A stretch of 60,717 nucleotides of DNA, from positions 1-60,717 of the forward strand of contig NZ_JAKCFA010000044.1 of NCBI RefSeq assembly GCF_024198215.1, given 5' to 3'. Origin of the DNA: Myxococcus qinghaiensis. Lineage in GTDB: Bacteria; Myxococcota; Myxococcia; Myxococcales; Myxococcaceae. Positions 41,561 to 52,658 of the stretch are shown in pieces (the first letter of the stretch is position 1; each line of letters opens with the position of its first letter). A program made the position numbers and the translations under genes. The notes beneath the pieces were generated by a model. The model searched no databases. It had not been told where the DNA came from and saw nothing but the letters and a program-made list of their open reading frames with translations.

Positions 41561-42175
41561 ATGTCTGCCTATGCCGCTGTCGCCCGCCCACCTCGCACCC
41601 TCACGGAGAAGGAGGTGACGCTCCTGCTGCGCGCCACGGGGTTGCATAAGGAGGGATTCCGAGACCACTGCCTGTACAGCCTCGCGCTGGCCTCGGGCCT
41701 CCGTGAGCACGAACTGGTGGCCCTCAACATCGGCGACATCTTCAACGAGCGCGGACGCGCACGCCGGCACGTGCTGCTGCGCGTCTTCAAGGGCTGCCGC
41801 CGGCACCCGGCCCCCCAGGAGGTTGTCCTCTCGGACACGGTGCGCGCGAAGATGGAGAAGCTGCTGCGCGTGAAGCGCGCGCAGGGGCATGACGTGGGGC
41901 CCCTGGCGCCGCTCTTCCTGAGTCGCAAGGGCCTGCGCCTGTCCACGCGGCAGGTGCGCCACGGCTTCGCGGTGTGGCAGCAGCGCGCGGGCCTGGAGCG
42001 GCACCTGAACTTCCACGCCGTGCGTCACACCGCGTGCACCGGGGTGTACCGGAGGACGAAGGACATCCGCCTCACCCAGCGCTTCGCGCGCCAGCGCAGC
42101 ATCGACTCCACCGTCATCTACACGCACCCCTCGGACGACGAACTGGTGCGCGTGACGCAGGACCTGCCCTGCTGA
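41561..42175 (+). CDS. Short tyrosine recombinase/integrase
   Basis: A 204-aa catalytic domain of the phage integrase family. The active-site residues can be read: Arg in ASGLREHELVALNIGD, Lys in LLRVFKGCRRHP, the H-x-x-R-H box in NFHAVRHTACTGV, and the nucleophile Tyr in VIYTHPSDDELV. The separate N-terminal core-binding domain of most integrases is absent or reduced to ~20 residues, so it is unusually small. ATG 41561 has GGAG six bases upstream. It is followed by paired inverted repeats (42300-42364) that have the layout of a recombinase crossover site. It is the first gene of the right-hand mobile module. Confidence 0.85.
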   Translation: MSAYAAVARPPRTLTEKEVTLLLRATGLHKEGFRDHCLYSLALASGLREHELVALNIGDIFNERGRARRHVLLRVFKGCRRHPAPQEVVLSDTVRAKMEKLLRVKRAQGHDVGPLAPLFLSRKGLRLSTRQVRHGFAVWQQRAGLERHLNFHAVRHTACTGVYRRTKDIRLTQRFARQRSIDSTVIYTHPSDDELVRVTQDLPC

Positions 42176-42299
42176 TGGGGCGTGCCGCCTTCGCGCTGAG
42201 CGCCCGCGTGAACCCCTGGTTGGGCCGGGAGGCCACGCGGAGGCGGTGGGGGGCGGCTCTGCGCGGAGGCCGCAGGGGGCTGCACCAGGTACATCCTGC

Positions 42300-42364
42300 G
42301 AAAGTGAACAGCGTGAGGTGTTCACTTACCGAGTGGAAATGAACAGGGCGGGGTGTTCACTTTC
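42300..42364. repeat. Two tandem inverted repeats GAAAGTGAACA-N8-TGTTCACTT
   Basis: Site 1: GAAAGTGAACA (42300-42310), eight bases, TGTTCACTT (42319-42327). Site 2: GAAATGAACA (42336-42345), eight bases, TGTTCACTTTC (42354-42364). Arms of about 10 bp around an 8-bp spacer are the usual geometry of a tyrosine-recombinase core site. The integrase gene ends 125 bp upstream. A transcription-factor operator is the alternative. Confidence 0.6.
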
Positions 42365-43154
42365 TGGGAGGCGACTCTCTCAAAAAGCGCCCTAGGTACA
42401 CACCCCGGCGAGGCCGTCTCCACGAAAAATCGCACCACCCCCCACCCTAGCGTCAGAGGTAGGCGGGGTAGGCGTGCTGGCGTCATCGGTAGGCATCGTT
42501 GCGCCCGGCCGGGGCAAGCAGTGCTGCTGGCTGGGGAGGGGCAGCGGCTCGTGGCGGGCAGCAGGTGGTGCCAACCTGGGGAAAGCGGCCATTGGCCTCG
42601 GCGCTATGGCCCTGCACGAGGCCTCGTAAACGCGCGAAACAGCGTGGGGGCAGTGACTCCGAATGGCCGCCTTTACCTGTTTCCGGCCATTCGGCTCGGC
42701 CCTGGTAACGGCACGCGCGCCCAGGTGCGCGCGGGGCGAAGGGCCGGTGCTTCGAGGGCGGTCGCGGGGAGTCGTGGGGCTCACGGAGAGCAAAAGCCCT
42801 GCGGCCCGAAGCGCTGGAGGACACGCGCGCACGAACGGGGCGCCACGCAGAGGAGGCGTTGGCGCGCGGGGCTGAATCGGGGGCGCGCGCTAGGGGCCAG
42901 GGGGCGGCAAGCGGACCCCAGCGGGGAGGGGGCAGGTGAGCCGGGGAAGTGAATGGCGCGATGGAGTCCGGCCCGCTGGACGGAGTGTGCTTCCGGGCGC
43001 GAGTTCAGGTTCGGACTCGGACCGCGGTGCTCGAGCACCTGGTGGCTTGGCGCCCCAACCCCGCGAAACTACGAGACCTGCGGCGCCAGGCGTGTGCTTC
43101 CGCGCGCCAGGTGAGCTCCACGGCGGAGCCTGGCCTGGTGGGGCTTGGTCCGGT
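42365..43154. other. Gene-free stretch between two GTGAAC repeat clusters
   Basis: About 790 bp with no open frame that looks like protein and no recognised RNA. It is bounded on both sides by the GAAAGTGAAC repeats (42300-42364 and 43155-43209). Confidence 0.5.
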
Positions 43155-43209
43155 GAAAGTGAACGGGCCTGAAAGTGAACAAGCTCGGGAATGAAGCCCG
43201 TTCACTTTC
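43155..43209. repeat. 14-bp perfect inverted repeat GAAAGTGAACGGGC with an internal extra copy
   Basis: GAAAGTGAACGGGC at 43155-43168 is the exact reverse complement of GCCCGTTCACTTTC at 43196-43209. The 27-bp interior holds another GAAAGTGAACA (43171-43181). The element is the same as that at 42300-42364, about 850 bp away. Confidence 0.7.
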
Positions 43210-43696
43210 TTGGGATTCGCCCCAAGGGGGGGGCGTGGGGGGAAGAGAGCCTGCTGGAGGGGCATCGTCCCGAGCGCGGGAGTGTCGCTGGCCCTGGGCC
43301 CACCTGGACGAACAGCTTCGGGCTTCGCGCAGCCGCCGAGACAGCCGCGCCTTCGAACTGTCATGGGCCGCCCTCTCCTGTGGGGCACCTGCGCGAATCG
43401 AAGTCCCGCTCCGCTCAAGCAGCCCGGGTGCTCAGGAGCGTCAATGGGCCGCTTCGCCGAAGCCTGAACGGTTCTCGCCCTTGCCCCGCCTTCCTCGCGC
43501 AGGCGAAGGGCAACCGGGCGCAAGTGGCCAGTCCTGCGCGCTCAGGAGTCGCGATCCGTTTGGCCGACCCGGATGCGGTCCGTTGAGCCGGTCCCTGGCA
43601 TCCAGCAACCAGGGCAGGGAAGCCAGAGGTACCGAGGTCTCCCTCCAGGCACCCTGTACCTCCAGTTGAAGCAGGGCCGGCACCCGACTTCAGCCG
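43210..43696. other. Gene-free stretch upstream of the iterons
   Basis: About 490 bp with no supported gene. Frames on both strands have shadow-like composition. Nothing was recognised apart from its position between two repeat arrays. Confidence 0.4.
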
Positions 43697-43985
43697 CCGG
43701 ACTTCTCCAAAGTCCGGCAGAAGTCCGGCATGAAGTCCGGCAGCAATTTCCGTAACAACTTCATGGGGTTGAGCCACTCTGCCGGACTTGCCGGACTTCA
43801 AAGCCACTTTTACGTACGCGAGGGAAAATACTCTGGGAGGGAAGCGCGCAGAAAATATTTCCCCGTAGAGGGGCGGGACGGGGGAGGAAGTCCGGCAAGT
43901 CCGGCAGGATGGTTTAACCCCTCGTAGTTACAGCGATTTTGGGTGCCGGACTTCAGCGGGGGAAGTCCGGCATGAAGTCCGGCAG
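43697..43985. repeat. Iteron array, 11 copies of GAAGTCCGGCA; candidate replication origin
   Basis: Eleven copies of the 9-11 bp unit occur in both orientations. Direct copies start at 43710, 43720, 43732, 43887, 43897, 43962 and 43974. Reverse copies start at 43697, 43780, 43789 and 43944. A pair separated by a single T occurs twice (43720-43743 and 43962-43985). Between the groups lies a more AT-rich stretch (43821-43864, with GGGAAAATA and AAAATATTTCCCC) that could melt. Iterons next to an AT-rich segment and upstream of a primase gene are the usual layout of a plasmid or phage-type origin. Confidence 0.75.
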
Positions 43986-44022
43986 TCCAGCAGGAATGCG
44001 AGAGTCGGAGGGGAGAATGTAG

Positions 44023-44541
44023 GTGGTGAGGCGACTCACTCTCCTGTTCCCCGCCTTCATCGTCCTATTTGCCCTCGCGTCGTGCTGGGGCCGCCGGCTG
44101 CGCGTCACCGGTGAGCACCACCCCGTGCGTCCTGCTGGGGTTGCCCTGGTTCGAGCGAGAGCGGCTTCTGGGGAAGGCGGCTGTCCAGGCCCTTCGGCGC
44201 GAAGGTTGCCTCGCCCACGCACTCCTCATTCGTTCCGAGCAGTCGTAAGGCCAGCCCCTCGTGGAGTGCTCGTGGCCTCTTGCCTTGGAGCGCAGCGTGG
44301 GCGTCCGAATGGAGGAGGTGGGAACTCCGCCTGTGTTCAAGTGATGCCGAGCACGCTTGTAGATGGACGGGTGAGCCGGCTGGATGATGGACGCCGGAAT
44401 CCCGAGTCGGTTCAAGGCCCTACGGCCGCCTGGCGGCGGTGCCCTCCGGGCAGCCTTGAGCCGCCTCGTGCTCCGGCTCAAGCTGCAACCGTCGATTCCC
44501 CAAGGGGAATCGCCTCAAGAAGAGGCCATCATCGGCGGTGA
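44023..44541 (+). CDS. Possible small lipoprotein frame (only the N-terminus convincing)
   Basis: A GTG-started frame beginning VRRLTLLFPAFIVLFALASC, the form of a lipoprotein signal with an LASC lipobox. After ~50 residues the composition becomes Arg/Pro-rich and shadow-like, and it enters the inverted-repeat region at 44345. It may be a truncated gene or chance. Confidence 0.25.
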   Translation: MVRRLTLLFPAFIVLFALASCWGRRLRVTGEHHPVRPAGVALVRARAASGEGGCPGPSARRLPRPRTPHSFRAVVRPAPRGVLVASCLGAQRGRPNGGGGNSACVQVMPSTLVDGRVSRLDDGRRNPESVQGPTAAWRRCPPGSLEPPRAPAQAATVDSPRGIASRRGHHRR

Positions 44542-44656
44542 CACCCGGCCGAGCACGTTCGTGATGGACTCCCGTGGTTTCGCGCGCTTGCTGGAAGTGC
44601 CCATCAACGAGCCGGTCCGTGGAACGCCGTGGAACCATCAACAAGCGTGCTCGGCA
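44345..44656. repeat. 312-bp highly structured element bounded by 16-bp perfect inverted repeats
   Basis: TGCCGAGCACGCTTGT (44345-44360) and its exact reverse complement ACAAGCGTGCTCGGCA (44641-44656) bound the segment, and pairing extends to 22 bp with one mismatch. Inside are further hairpins, among them CGATTCCCCAAGGGGAATCG (44493-44512) and CTTGAGCCG/CGGCTCAAG just before it. No convincing gene lies within. It could be a miniature inverted-repeat element, a structured RNA or an accessory origin element. Confidence 0.5.
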
Positions 44657-44945
44657 ACATCAAGGCAGGGGCATGAGGCCCGCCCAGCAGAGGCCATCGC
44701 CGCCCTCATGAAGGAGCGCCCCTCCATGCGGGATGGCCCGCCGCGGCCTCCTCATGGTGCTGCCGGACGCAGGGCAAGCCACCAGGACTCCAGCAAAACC
44801 TGAGTACCTGGAGAGTCGGAGGCCCCGGTGGAAATTCGGGCGCGTCAGCATGTCCCCGATTGCGGGCCCCGAGCCTTTGTCCCTGCAGGGACGGAGCGGC
44901 TTCTCAGCAGCAGCGGCCACAACCTCCTCCGGCCCCGAGGCACAC

Positions 44946-45719
44946 ATGCGTGACGAGAGCGACTCCCCCAGGCCAGTTACCCAGACGCCCAGCCCTGCCC
45001 CAGCCCAGTCCTTGAGGGAGGACTGCCGCACGCAGGAGTTGGCGAAGCAGCCCAAGGAGGCCGGGGACGCCTGGCTGAAGCTGGAGAATGACGGAGACAG
45101 CGCCGTCGTCGTCTTCCTCGGGGAGCCGCACCCGCGCGACGTGGCTTTCATTGACAACAAGTTCGTCCCCTTCACCCGGAGGCTGAAGGTGGAGGGACAC
45201 AAGCCCGTGCTGCGATTCACCCACAACGTCGCCCTCTTCGAGACGCGCGAGGTGAAGGTGCTGGAGTACGGGATTGCCTTCTTCAAGGAAGTCCTGCGCA
45301 TGCGGCACACGTTTGGGCTTGAGACGTGGGCCGTTGAAGTCCAGCGTCACGGGGCCGCGAAGGACTGGTGGCAGACGCGCTACTCCCTGCAGCCCGAGCG
45401 CCGCCTGTCCCCGGAGCAGCAGCAGGCCTTCCAGGGGCTGCCGCTTCACGACTTGGCGAGGCTCCGGGTGGACGCGTCGACGCAAGCCGAAGCGGCGCGC
45501 CGCGGCGACGCGGGCGCAAGGCCACCCAACGCGCGCCTCGTGCAGTACCTCTCTGACGTACTGAAAACCATGCCGCGCAAGAGGGTGGAGCGCCTCCTCC
45601 ACCACCACCTCGGAATGCAGCAGGTTGGGGACGTGTCAGCCATGCGCGGCGAGGAGTGGCAAACCTTCGTCGAAGCGGTTGCCGTCGAGTACCGGGCGTT
45701 TTGGGAACGAAACTGCTGA
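44946..45719 (+). CDS. Hypothetical replication-module protein, 257 aa (possible ssDNA-binding role)
   Basis: No family was firmly recognised. After a Pro/Ser-rich N-terminus of ~40 residues comes a domain of alternating strands (DAWLKLENDGDSAVVVFLGE, VAFIDNKFVPFTRRL, KPVLRFTHNVALFETREVKV) resembling single-strand DNA-binding proteins of phages, then a helical, basic C-terminus (MPRKRVERLLHHHLG). The ATG at 44946 has GAGG about six bases upstream. It sits between the iteron array and the primase-helicase gene, which supports a replication role. This is position-based inference. Confidence 0.6.
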   Translation: MRDESDSPRPVTQTPSPAPAQSLREDCRTQELAKQPKEAGDAWLKLENDGDSAVVVFLGEPHPRDVAFIDNKFVPFTRRLKVEGHKPVLRFTHNVALFETREVKVLEYGIAFFKEVLRMRHTFGLETWAVEVQRHGAAKDWWQTRYSLQPERRLSPEQQQAFQGLPLHDLARLRVDASTQAEAARRGDAGARPPNARLVQYLSDVLKTMPRKRVERLLHHHLGMQQVGDVSAMRGEEWQTFVEAVAVEYRAFWERNC

Positions 45720-45985
45720 GCGCCAGCCCGAGGTGAATTGAGCCTCCAAGCGAGGGCGTGCTGCGAGGCAGCACGTCTACACGTCCCCGGAAAGCAACCC
45801 ATGCAGGACTCCTTCTCCGCGAGCCGCGGGGACGAGGGGCGCGTTGCCTCTCATGTCCTCGGCCTCCCAACAGTCATTGCGCAGCTGCGGCCCGGCGCCA
45901 AGTTGGAGGGGCCGGCACGTCAGCCCGTTGTTCGTCGAGGGCCGTACCCCGTGGCGACGAGGCGCAGCCCCCAGGTTCGGGCCCC

Positions 45986-48927
<2,942 letters not shown>

Positions 48928-48940
<13 letters not shown>

Positions 48941-49083
48941 TGACCCGGCGCGCCCCGCAGCAACGGTGCGAGGACGCAGTGGAGATTCTCTCGGAGGGCC
49001 TCTGGGAGTTGTTGCTTCGTCGCCATTCGCAGCATGCGCCGCACGTAATGAAGTTGCACCAAGAGGAGAGCGCGCATGGCTGA
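48928..49083 (+). CDS. 51-aa protein between primase and DUF2924 genes
   Basis: A short frame starting inside the end of the primase gene and overlapping the following reading frame. It reads QRCEDAVEILSEGLWELLLR and ends KLHQEESAHG, with normal helical, charged composition. Its position within a string of overlapping genes supports translation by coupling. The family is unknown. It could be a small regulator of the primase or recombinase. Confidence 0.55.
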
Positions 49084-49174
49084 GCTGCGGACTCTCGACT
49101 TGTCTTCTTCTGGGGACAGAGCGTCCATGGCTTTCGCCCGAGGGCGTGCTGCCCCGGACGAAGGAGACACCACC

Positions 49175-49759
49175 ATGGCGAAGAAGGGGATTTCGCGGGT
49201 CGCGCGTAAGGAACTGGCGGACGTGCCACAGCAACTGGCCGCGCTGGCCAGCATGTCCGTACCGGATTTGGCGGCGAAGTACCAGGAGCTGTACGGCGAG
49301 CCCACGCGCAGCCGCAACCGGGACTACCTGAAGAAGCGCCTGGCCTTCCGGATTCAGGAGCTGGCCGAAGGGGGGCTCTCCGCGCGCGCCGTGGCACGCA
49401 TTGCGGAGCTGGGCGACAAGCTTCCCGAGCGCTGGCGGATGCGGCAGGTGGAGGAGACGAAGCCCTCCGCGCCGCCTCCTCCAGCCGCTCCGGGCGGGCG
49501 CGCAGCCGCTGCGGATGGGAGCGCACCGGCTGCCGACGGGCGCGACGCGCGCCTGCCGCCGCCGGGCACGGTGCTGACGCGCGTGTTCAAGGGGGCGCAG
49601 CACCGGGTGACGGTGCGCGAGGGCGGCATTGAATACGAAGGCCAGCTCCACCGCAGCCTCTCCTTCGTGGCCAAGCTGATTACGGGCACGGCCTGGAATG
49701 GCTACAGCTTCTTCGGCCTCAAGGACGGCGCCTCGAAGCAGAAGGCGGTGACGCGATGA
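49175..49759 (+). CDS. DUF2924 family protein
   Basis: A 194-aa protein matching DUF2924: VPDLAAKYQELYGEPTRSRN and RDYLKKRLAFRIQELAEGGL, an Ala/Pro linker, then the conserved end GTVLTRVFKGAQHRVTVREG and LSFVAKLITGTAWNGYSFFG. DUF2924 genes are usually found directly before large serine recombinases in phage-like elements, as here. The C-terminal part probably binds DNA. ATG 49175 follows AAGGAGA. An in-frame ATG at 49076 with AGAGGAG is an alternative. It overlaps the next gene by 4 bp. Confidence 0.85.
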   Translation: MAKKGISRVARKELADVPQQLAALASMSVPDLAAKYQELYGEPTRSRNRDYLKKRLAFRIQELAEGGLSARAVARIAELGDKLPERWRMRQVEETKPSAPPPPAAPGGRAAAADGSAPAADGRDARLPPPGTVLTRVFKGAQHRVTVREGGIEYEGQLHRSLSFVAKLITGTAWNGYSFFGLKDGASKQKAVTR

Positions 49760-49959
49760 GCGGCCCCTCCTTCTTCCAGACGCACATGGGGCAGCGCTTC
49801 TACGAGGGGACGATGCCGGCGCTCGTCCGTGAGTTGAAGCGCCTCAACGACAACATGGAGCGACTGGTGGCTGCGGCGGAGCGTTTCACTGGGCAACCGA
49901 CAGCCTCGAGCGCGGAGCCCACGCGGCCGACGACGCCCGGGAATTCGGAGGGGGAATGA
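49756..49959 (+). CDS. Small recombinase-operon protein, 67 aa
   Basis: A short protein with an amphipathic helix (MPALVRELKRLNDNMERLVA) and a Pro/Thr/Ser-rich tail. It overlaps the DUF2924 stop and the recombinase start by 4 bp each, so it is translated with both. No family was recognised. A coiled-coil contact role is plausible. Confidence 0.75.
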   Translation: MSGPSFFQTHMGQRFYEGTMPALVRELKRLNDNMERLVAAAERFTGQPTASSAEPTRPTTPGNSEGE

Positions 49960-51503
49960 GGAAGAGCAAGCCAGCGCCCTCGGACGCGAAGCGCTGCGCC
50001 GTGTACACGCGCAAGTCCACGGCGGCGGGCCTGGAGATGGAGTTCAACTCGCTGGACGCCCAGCGCGAGTCTTGTGTCTCCTACGTGCAGCGTCAGCCCA
50101 ACTGGGCGTTGGTGGACGAGTGCTACGACGATGGCGGCTTCACCGGCGCCAACATGGAGCGGCCCGCCTTCCAGCGGCTGATGCAGGACGTGGACGCAGG
50201 CCGGGTGGACGTGGTGGTGGTGTACAAGGTGGACCGCCTCTCCCGCAGCCTCCTCGACTTCGCGAAAGTCATGGAGCGCCTCAACACAGCGGGCGCTTCC
50301 TTCGTCTCGGTGACGCAGAACTTCAGCACGGCGGACGCCATGGGGCGGCTGACGCTGAACATGCTGATGTCCTTCGCCGAGTTCGAGAGGGAGATGATTT
50401 CGGAGAGGACGCGGGACAAAGTGGCCGCCGCGCGCCGTAAGGGACTGTGGACGGGGGGACGCGCTCCGCTGGGCTACGACGTGAAGGACAAGCGCCTCGT
50501 GGTGAATGAGTACGAGGCGACGGTGGTGCGGGAGGCCTTCGAGCTGTACCTCCAGCACCAGCAGGCCTCGACGGTGGCGCGCCTCCTCAACGAGGTGGGG
50601 CGCAAGACGAAGCGGCACGAGGCCCGGAGCGGTGCCACGCGCGCGGCTCGAAAATGGACGACGCAGGATGTGCTGCGCCTCTTGAGGAGTCCCCTGTACG
50701 CAGGCTTCGTGCCGTATGGCGACGAGATGCACCCGGGAGAGCACTCGCCCATCGTGGGCAGGGCCACCTTCCATCGGGTGCAGGACCTGCTGGAGGGCCC
50801 CGGCCTCCAGTACCACGGGCGCAACCCCGACTACGTGCTGCGAGGCCTGTTGCGCTGCGGCCTGTGTGGCGAAGCGATGACGCCCGGCAGCACGCGCAAG
50901 GGCACGCGCGAGTACCGCTACTACCGCTGCACCACGCGGGACAAGCAGGGGAAGCAGGGGTGCCGGGCTGCTCCCCTGCCGGCACCTGCCATGGAGGACT
51001 TCGTCGTCGCGCAACTGCGGGAAGTCTCCGTCGGCGAGGGCTTCGCGGCGCAGGTACACGCCCGGCTCACTGCGCGGCTGGAGGAGAAGCGCAAGGCCCT
51101 GCGTGTGGAGCGCACGCAGTTGCCGAGGGATTTGGCCAAGCGCGCCGGGGAGGCGAGGAAGTGGGTGGACTCCCTCGCCAAACTGGAGGGCCCCGCCCGG
51201 CGCCTCCTGGAGGAGAAGCTGACGGCCGCGGAAGAGGAGGTCGCCGGCATGAAGAAGCGGCTGGCGGAGGTGGAGCGCGCCCTGGACACCACCGAGGGGG
51301 AGAAGTTGGAGGCGGCGTGGGTGGCCCAGGCGCTGGCGGACTTCGACGCGGTGTGGGACGCCCTGACGGCGACCAACCGGGGGCGCCTGCTGCGGGCCCT
51401 CGTCGGCCGGGTGGTGGTGAACGAGGCGACGGGCCAGGTCGACGTTTACCTGTCCCATGCCGGTGAGGCCGCAGCGCCCGGGCGCGAGGAGGCAGCAGCG
51501 TGA
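49956..51503 (+). CDS. Large serine recombinase
   Basis: A 515-aa site-specific recombinase. The catalytic resolvase domain begins CAVYTRKST, where the Ser is the nucleophile, and continues with YDDGGFTGANMERPAFQRLM, YKVDRLSRSLLDFAKVM and FAEFEREMISERTRDKVAAA. A Recombinase domain (APLGYDV and WTTQDVLRLLRSPLYAGFV) follows, then a zinc ribbon (LLRCGLCGEAM and YYRCTTRD, with a final Cys) and a long coiled coil, the standard order for phage-type integrases of this class. ATGA and GTGA overlaps link it to the genes on both sides. It can integrate or excise the module. Confidence 0.92.
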   Translation: MRKSKPAPSDAKRCAVYTRKSTAAGLEMEFNSLDAQRESCVSYVQRQPNWALVDECYDDGGFTGANMERPAFQRLMQDVDAGRVDVVVVYKVDRLSRSLLDFAKVMERLNTAGASFVSVTQNFSTADAMGRLTLNMLMSFAEFEREMISERTRDKVAAARRKGLWTGGRAPLGYDVKDKRLVVNEYEATVVREAFELYLQHQQASTVARLLNEVGRKTKRHEARSGATRAARKWTTQDVLRLLRSPLYAGFVPYGDEMHPGEHSPIVGRATFHRVQDLLEGPGLQYHGRNPDYVLRGLLRCGLCGEAMTPGSTRKGTREYRYYRCTTRDKQGKQGCRAAPLPAPAMEDFVVAQLREVSVGEGFAAQVHARLTARLEEKRKALRVERTQLPRDLAKRAGEARKWVDSLAKLEGPARRLLEEKLTAAEEEVAGMKKRLAEVERALDTTEGEKLEAAWVAQALADFDAVWDALTATNRGRLLRALVGRVVVNEATGQVDVYLSHAGEAAAPGREEAAA

Positions 51504-51922
51504 GCGCGAGCCCCGAATCCCAGCCAGCGGAGGCCGGCCTCGTCAGCGCGCACTTCCACCGCGTGCGTCGCTCGAAGGTGCGCTTCCGAGAGGGGGCGCC
51601 ACCCCCGCCGCGAGAGGTGGTGCGCCGGCCAGCGCACGTCGCGCGAATGCTGGCCCTGGCGCACCATGTGGAGTCCGCCATTGGGCGGGGACTTGTGGCG
51701 AGCGCGGCGGACGTCGCAGGCCAGTTGGGCTTTACCCGGGCGCGCGTGACGCACCTGTTGGACTTGCGGTTGCTGGCGCCCGACATCCAGGAGGAGGTGT
51801 TGTTCCTCGAGGCCGTGGATGGGGCGGAGCCCCTCAGCGAGCGAGTCCTCCGGGCCGTTGCACACGCGGGGACGTGGGAGGCGCAGCGCGAGCGCTGGCG
51901 CGAGGTGAGGGCTTCATTCTGA
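51500..51922 (+). CDS. HTH protein of the recombinase operon
   Basis: A 140-aa protein starting at a GTG that overlaps the recombinase stop. A basic N-terminus (HFHRVRRSKVRFREGAP) precedes a helix-turn-helix reading ASAADVAGQLGFTRARVTHL, then LLDLRLLAPDIQEEVLFLEA, similar to the KorB/ParB-type helix-turn-helix. A helical end follows. Its fixed position after a serine recombinase suggests that it controls the direction or expression of recombination. That role is inferred from context only. Confidence 0.8.
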   Translation: MSASPESQPAEAGLVSAHFHRVRRSKVRFREGAPPPPREVVRRPAHVARMLALAHHVESAIGRGLVASAADVAGQLGFTRARVTHLLDLRLLAPDIQEEVLFLEAVDGAEPLSERVLRAVAHAGTWEAQRERWREVRASF

Positions 51923-52034
51923 GACGGGAGTCCGAATGCCTGGACTCCCTGGTGTAGCGTGAGTGCAAGAGGCTGTTTGTGGTGTTGAAGAATATGCGGG
52001 CCGGGTGGTCCGCGAGGAAAGAGAGCGAGAGCAC

Positions 52035-52577
52035 ATGCAGAACGACATGAAGAGCACCATTCAGGCTGCGGTGGCGGAAGAGGTGGGGAAGGCGATGGCC
52101 CGGCAGTTGGACCTGCTGGAGCAGATTGCTCAGTTCCTGGGCATTGAGCCTGGCTCGAATCCCGCGTCGTCCGCGCCGAAGCGCACCCCCGTGCCTCCTC
52201 CCGCGTCGAAGCGCCCGCCCGCGCCCGCCACCGGGCCCGCGCCGAAGCGCCCATCCTCGGTGCCCGTGCGGAAGTGGGTGAAGCCGAAGCCGGAGGCCGC
52301 GCCCAAGCCCACGAGGACGAAGGCCGCGCCCCAGAATCGCCGAGGGCGCCCGCGTGCGGCGGGACGTACAGCGGCGGTCGCCACGCCCAACTCCAGTCCC
52401 AGCCCCGCGACGTCTGTCACATACGCGGAGGGGCAGGAGGTGCGCTACAAGCAGGGGCGGGGCACCTTCTCGGCGAAGGTGACGGCCGTCGACGCGAAGG
52501 CGAAGACGGTGACGGTGGAGCGCGTCTCCGATAACAAGAAGGTGGTGCGCCCCTTCGACAAGGTGACGCCCGCCTGA
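52035..52577 (+). CDS. Basic Ala/Pro-rich protein with coiled-coil start and KOW/Tudor-like end
   Basis: A 180-aa protein in three parts: a helix (STIQAAVAEEVGKAMARQLD), a disordered Lys/Pro/Ala linker of about 80 residues resembling histone-H1-like tails, and a ~50-residue C-terminal SH3-like barrel (YAEGQEVRYKQGRGTFSAKV, VTVERVSDNKKVVRPFDKV). This looks like a nucleic-acid-binding accessory protein. ATG 52035 begins the helix. A start at 51963 is possible. The gene is followed by a bidirectional terminator. Confidence 0.7.
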   Translation: MQNDMKSTIQAAVAEEVGKAMARQLDLLEQIAQFLGIEPGSNPASSAPKRTPVPPPASKRPPAPATGPAPKRPSSVPVRKWVKPKPEAAPKPTRTKAAPQNRRGRPRAAGRTAAVATPNSSPSPATSVTYAEGQEVRYKQGRGTFSAKVTAVDAKAKTVTVERVSDNKKVVRPFDKVTPA

Positions 52578-52582
52578 GTCTG

Positions 52583-52621
52583 GGCCGCGAAGCGCCCTCT
52601 CCGGAGGGCGCTCCTGCGGCC
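52583..52621. terminator. Bidirectional hairpin between convergent genes
   Basis: A 9-bp perfect stem AGCGCCCTC/GAGGGCGCT with a TCCG loop (52591-52612) nested inside GGCCGC/GCGGCC (52583-52588 and 52616-52621). It lies between the stops of two converging genes. T-tracts are poor, as is usual at this GC content. Confidence 0.7.
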
Positions 52622-52658
52622 AGTCGCTCGAGGGCGGCAAAGCGCGCCGCGCGCATCG

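Noticed and set aside
43697..43985. CRISPR array
   Set aside because: Units are about 10 bp, occur in both orientations and have irregular spacing; no cas genes are present.
44345..44656. Retron msr-msd RNA, since myxobacteria carry retrons and the segment is bounded by inverted repeats
   Set aside because: No reverse transcriptase gene (no YADD-type motif) lies nearby, and the downstream gene is of another type.
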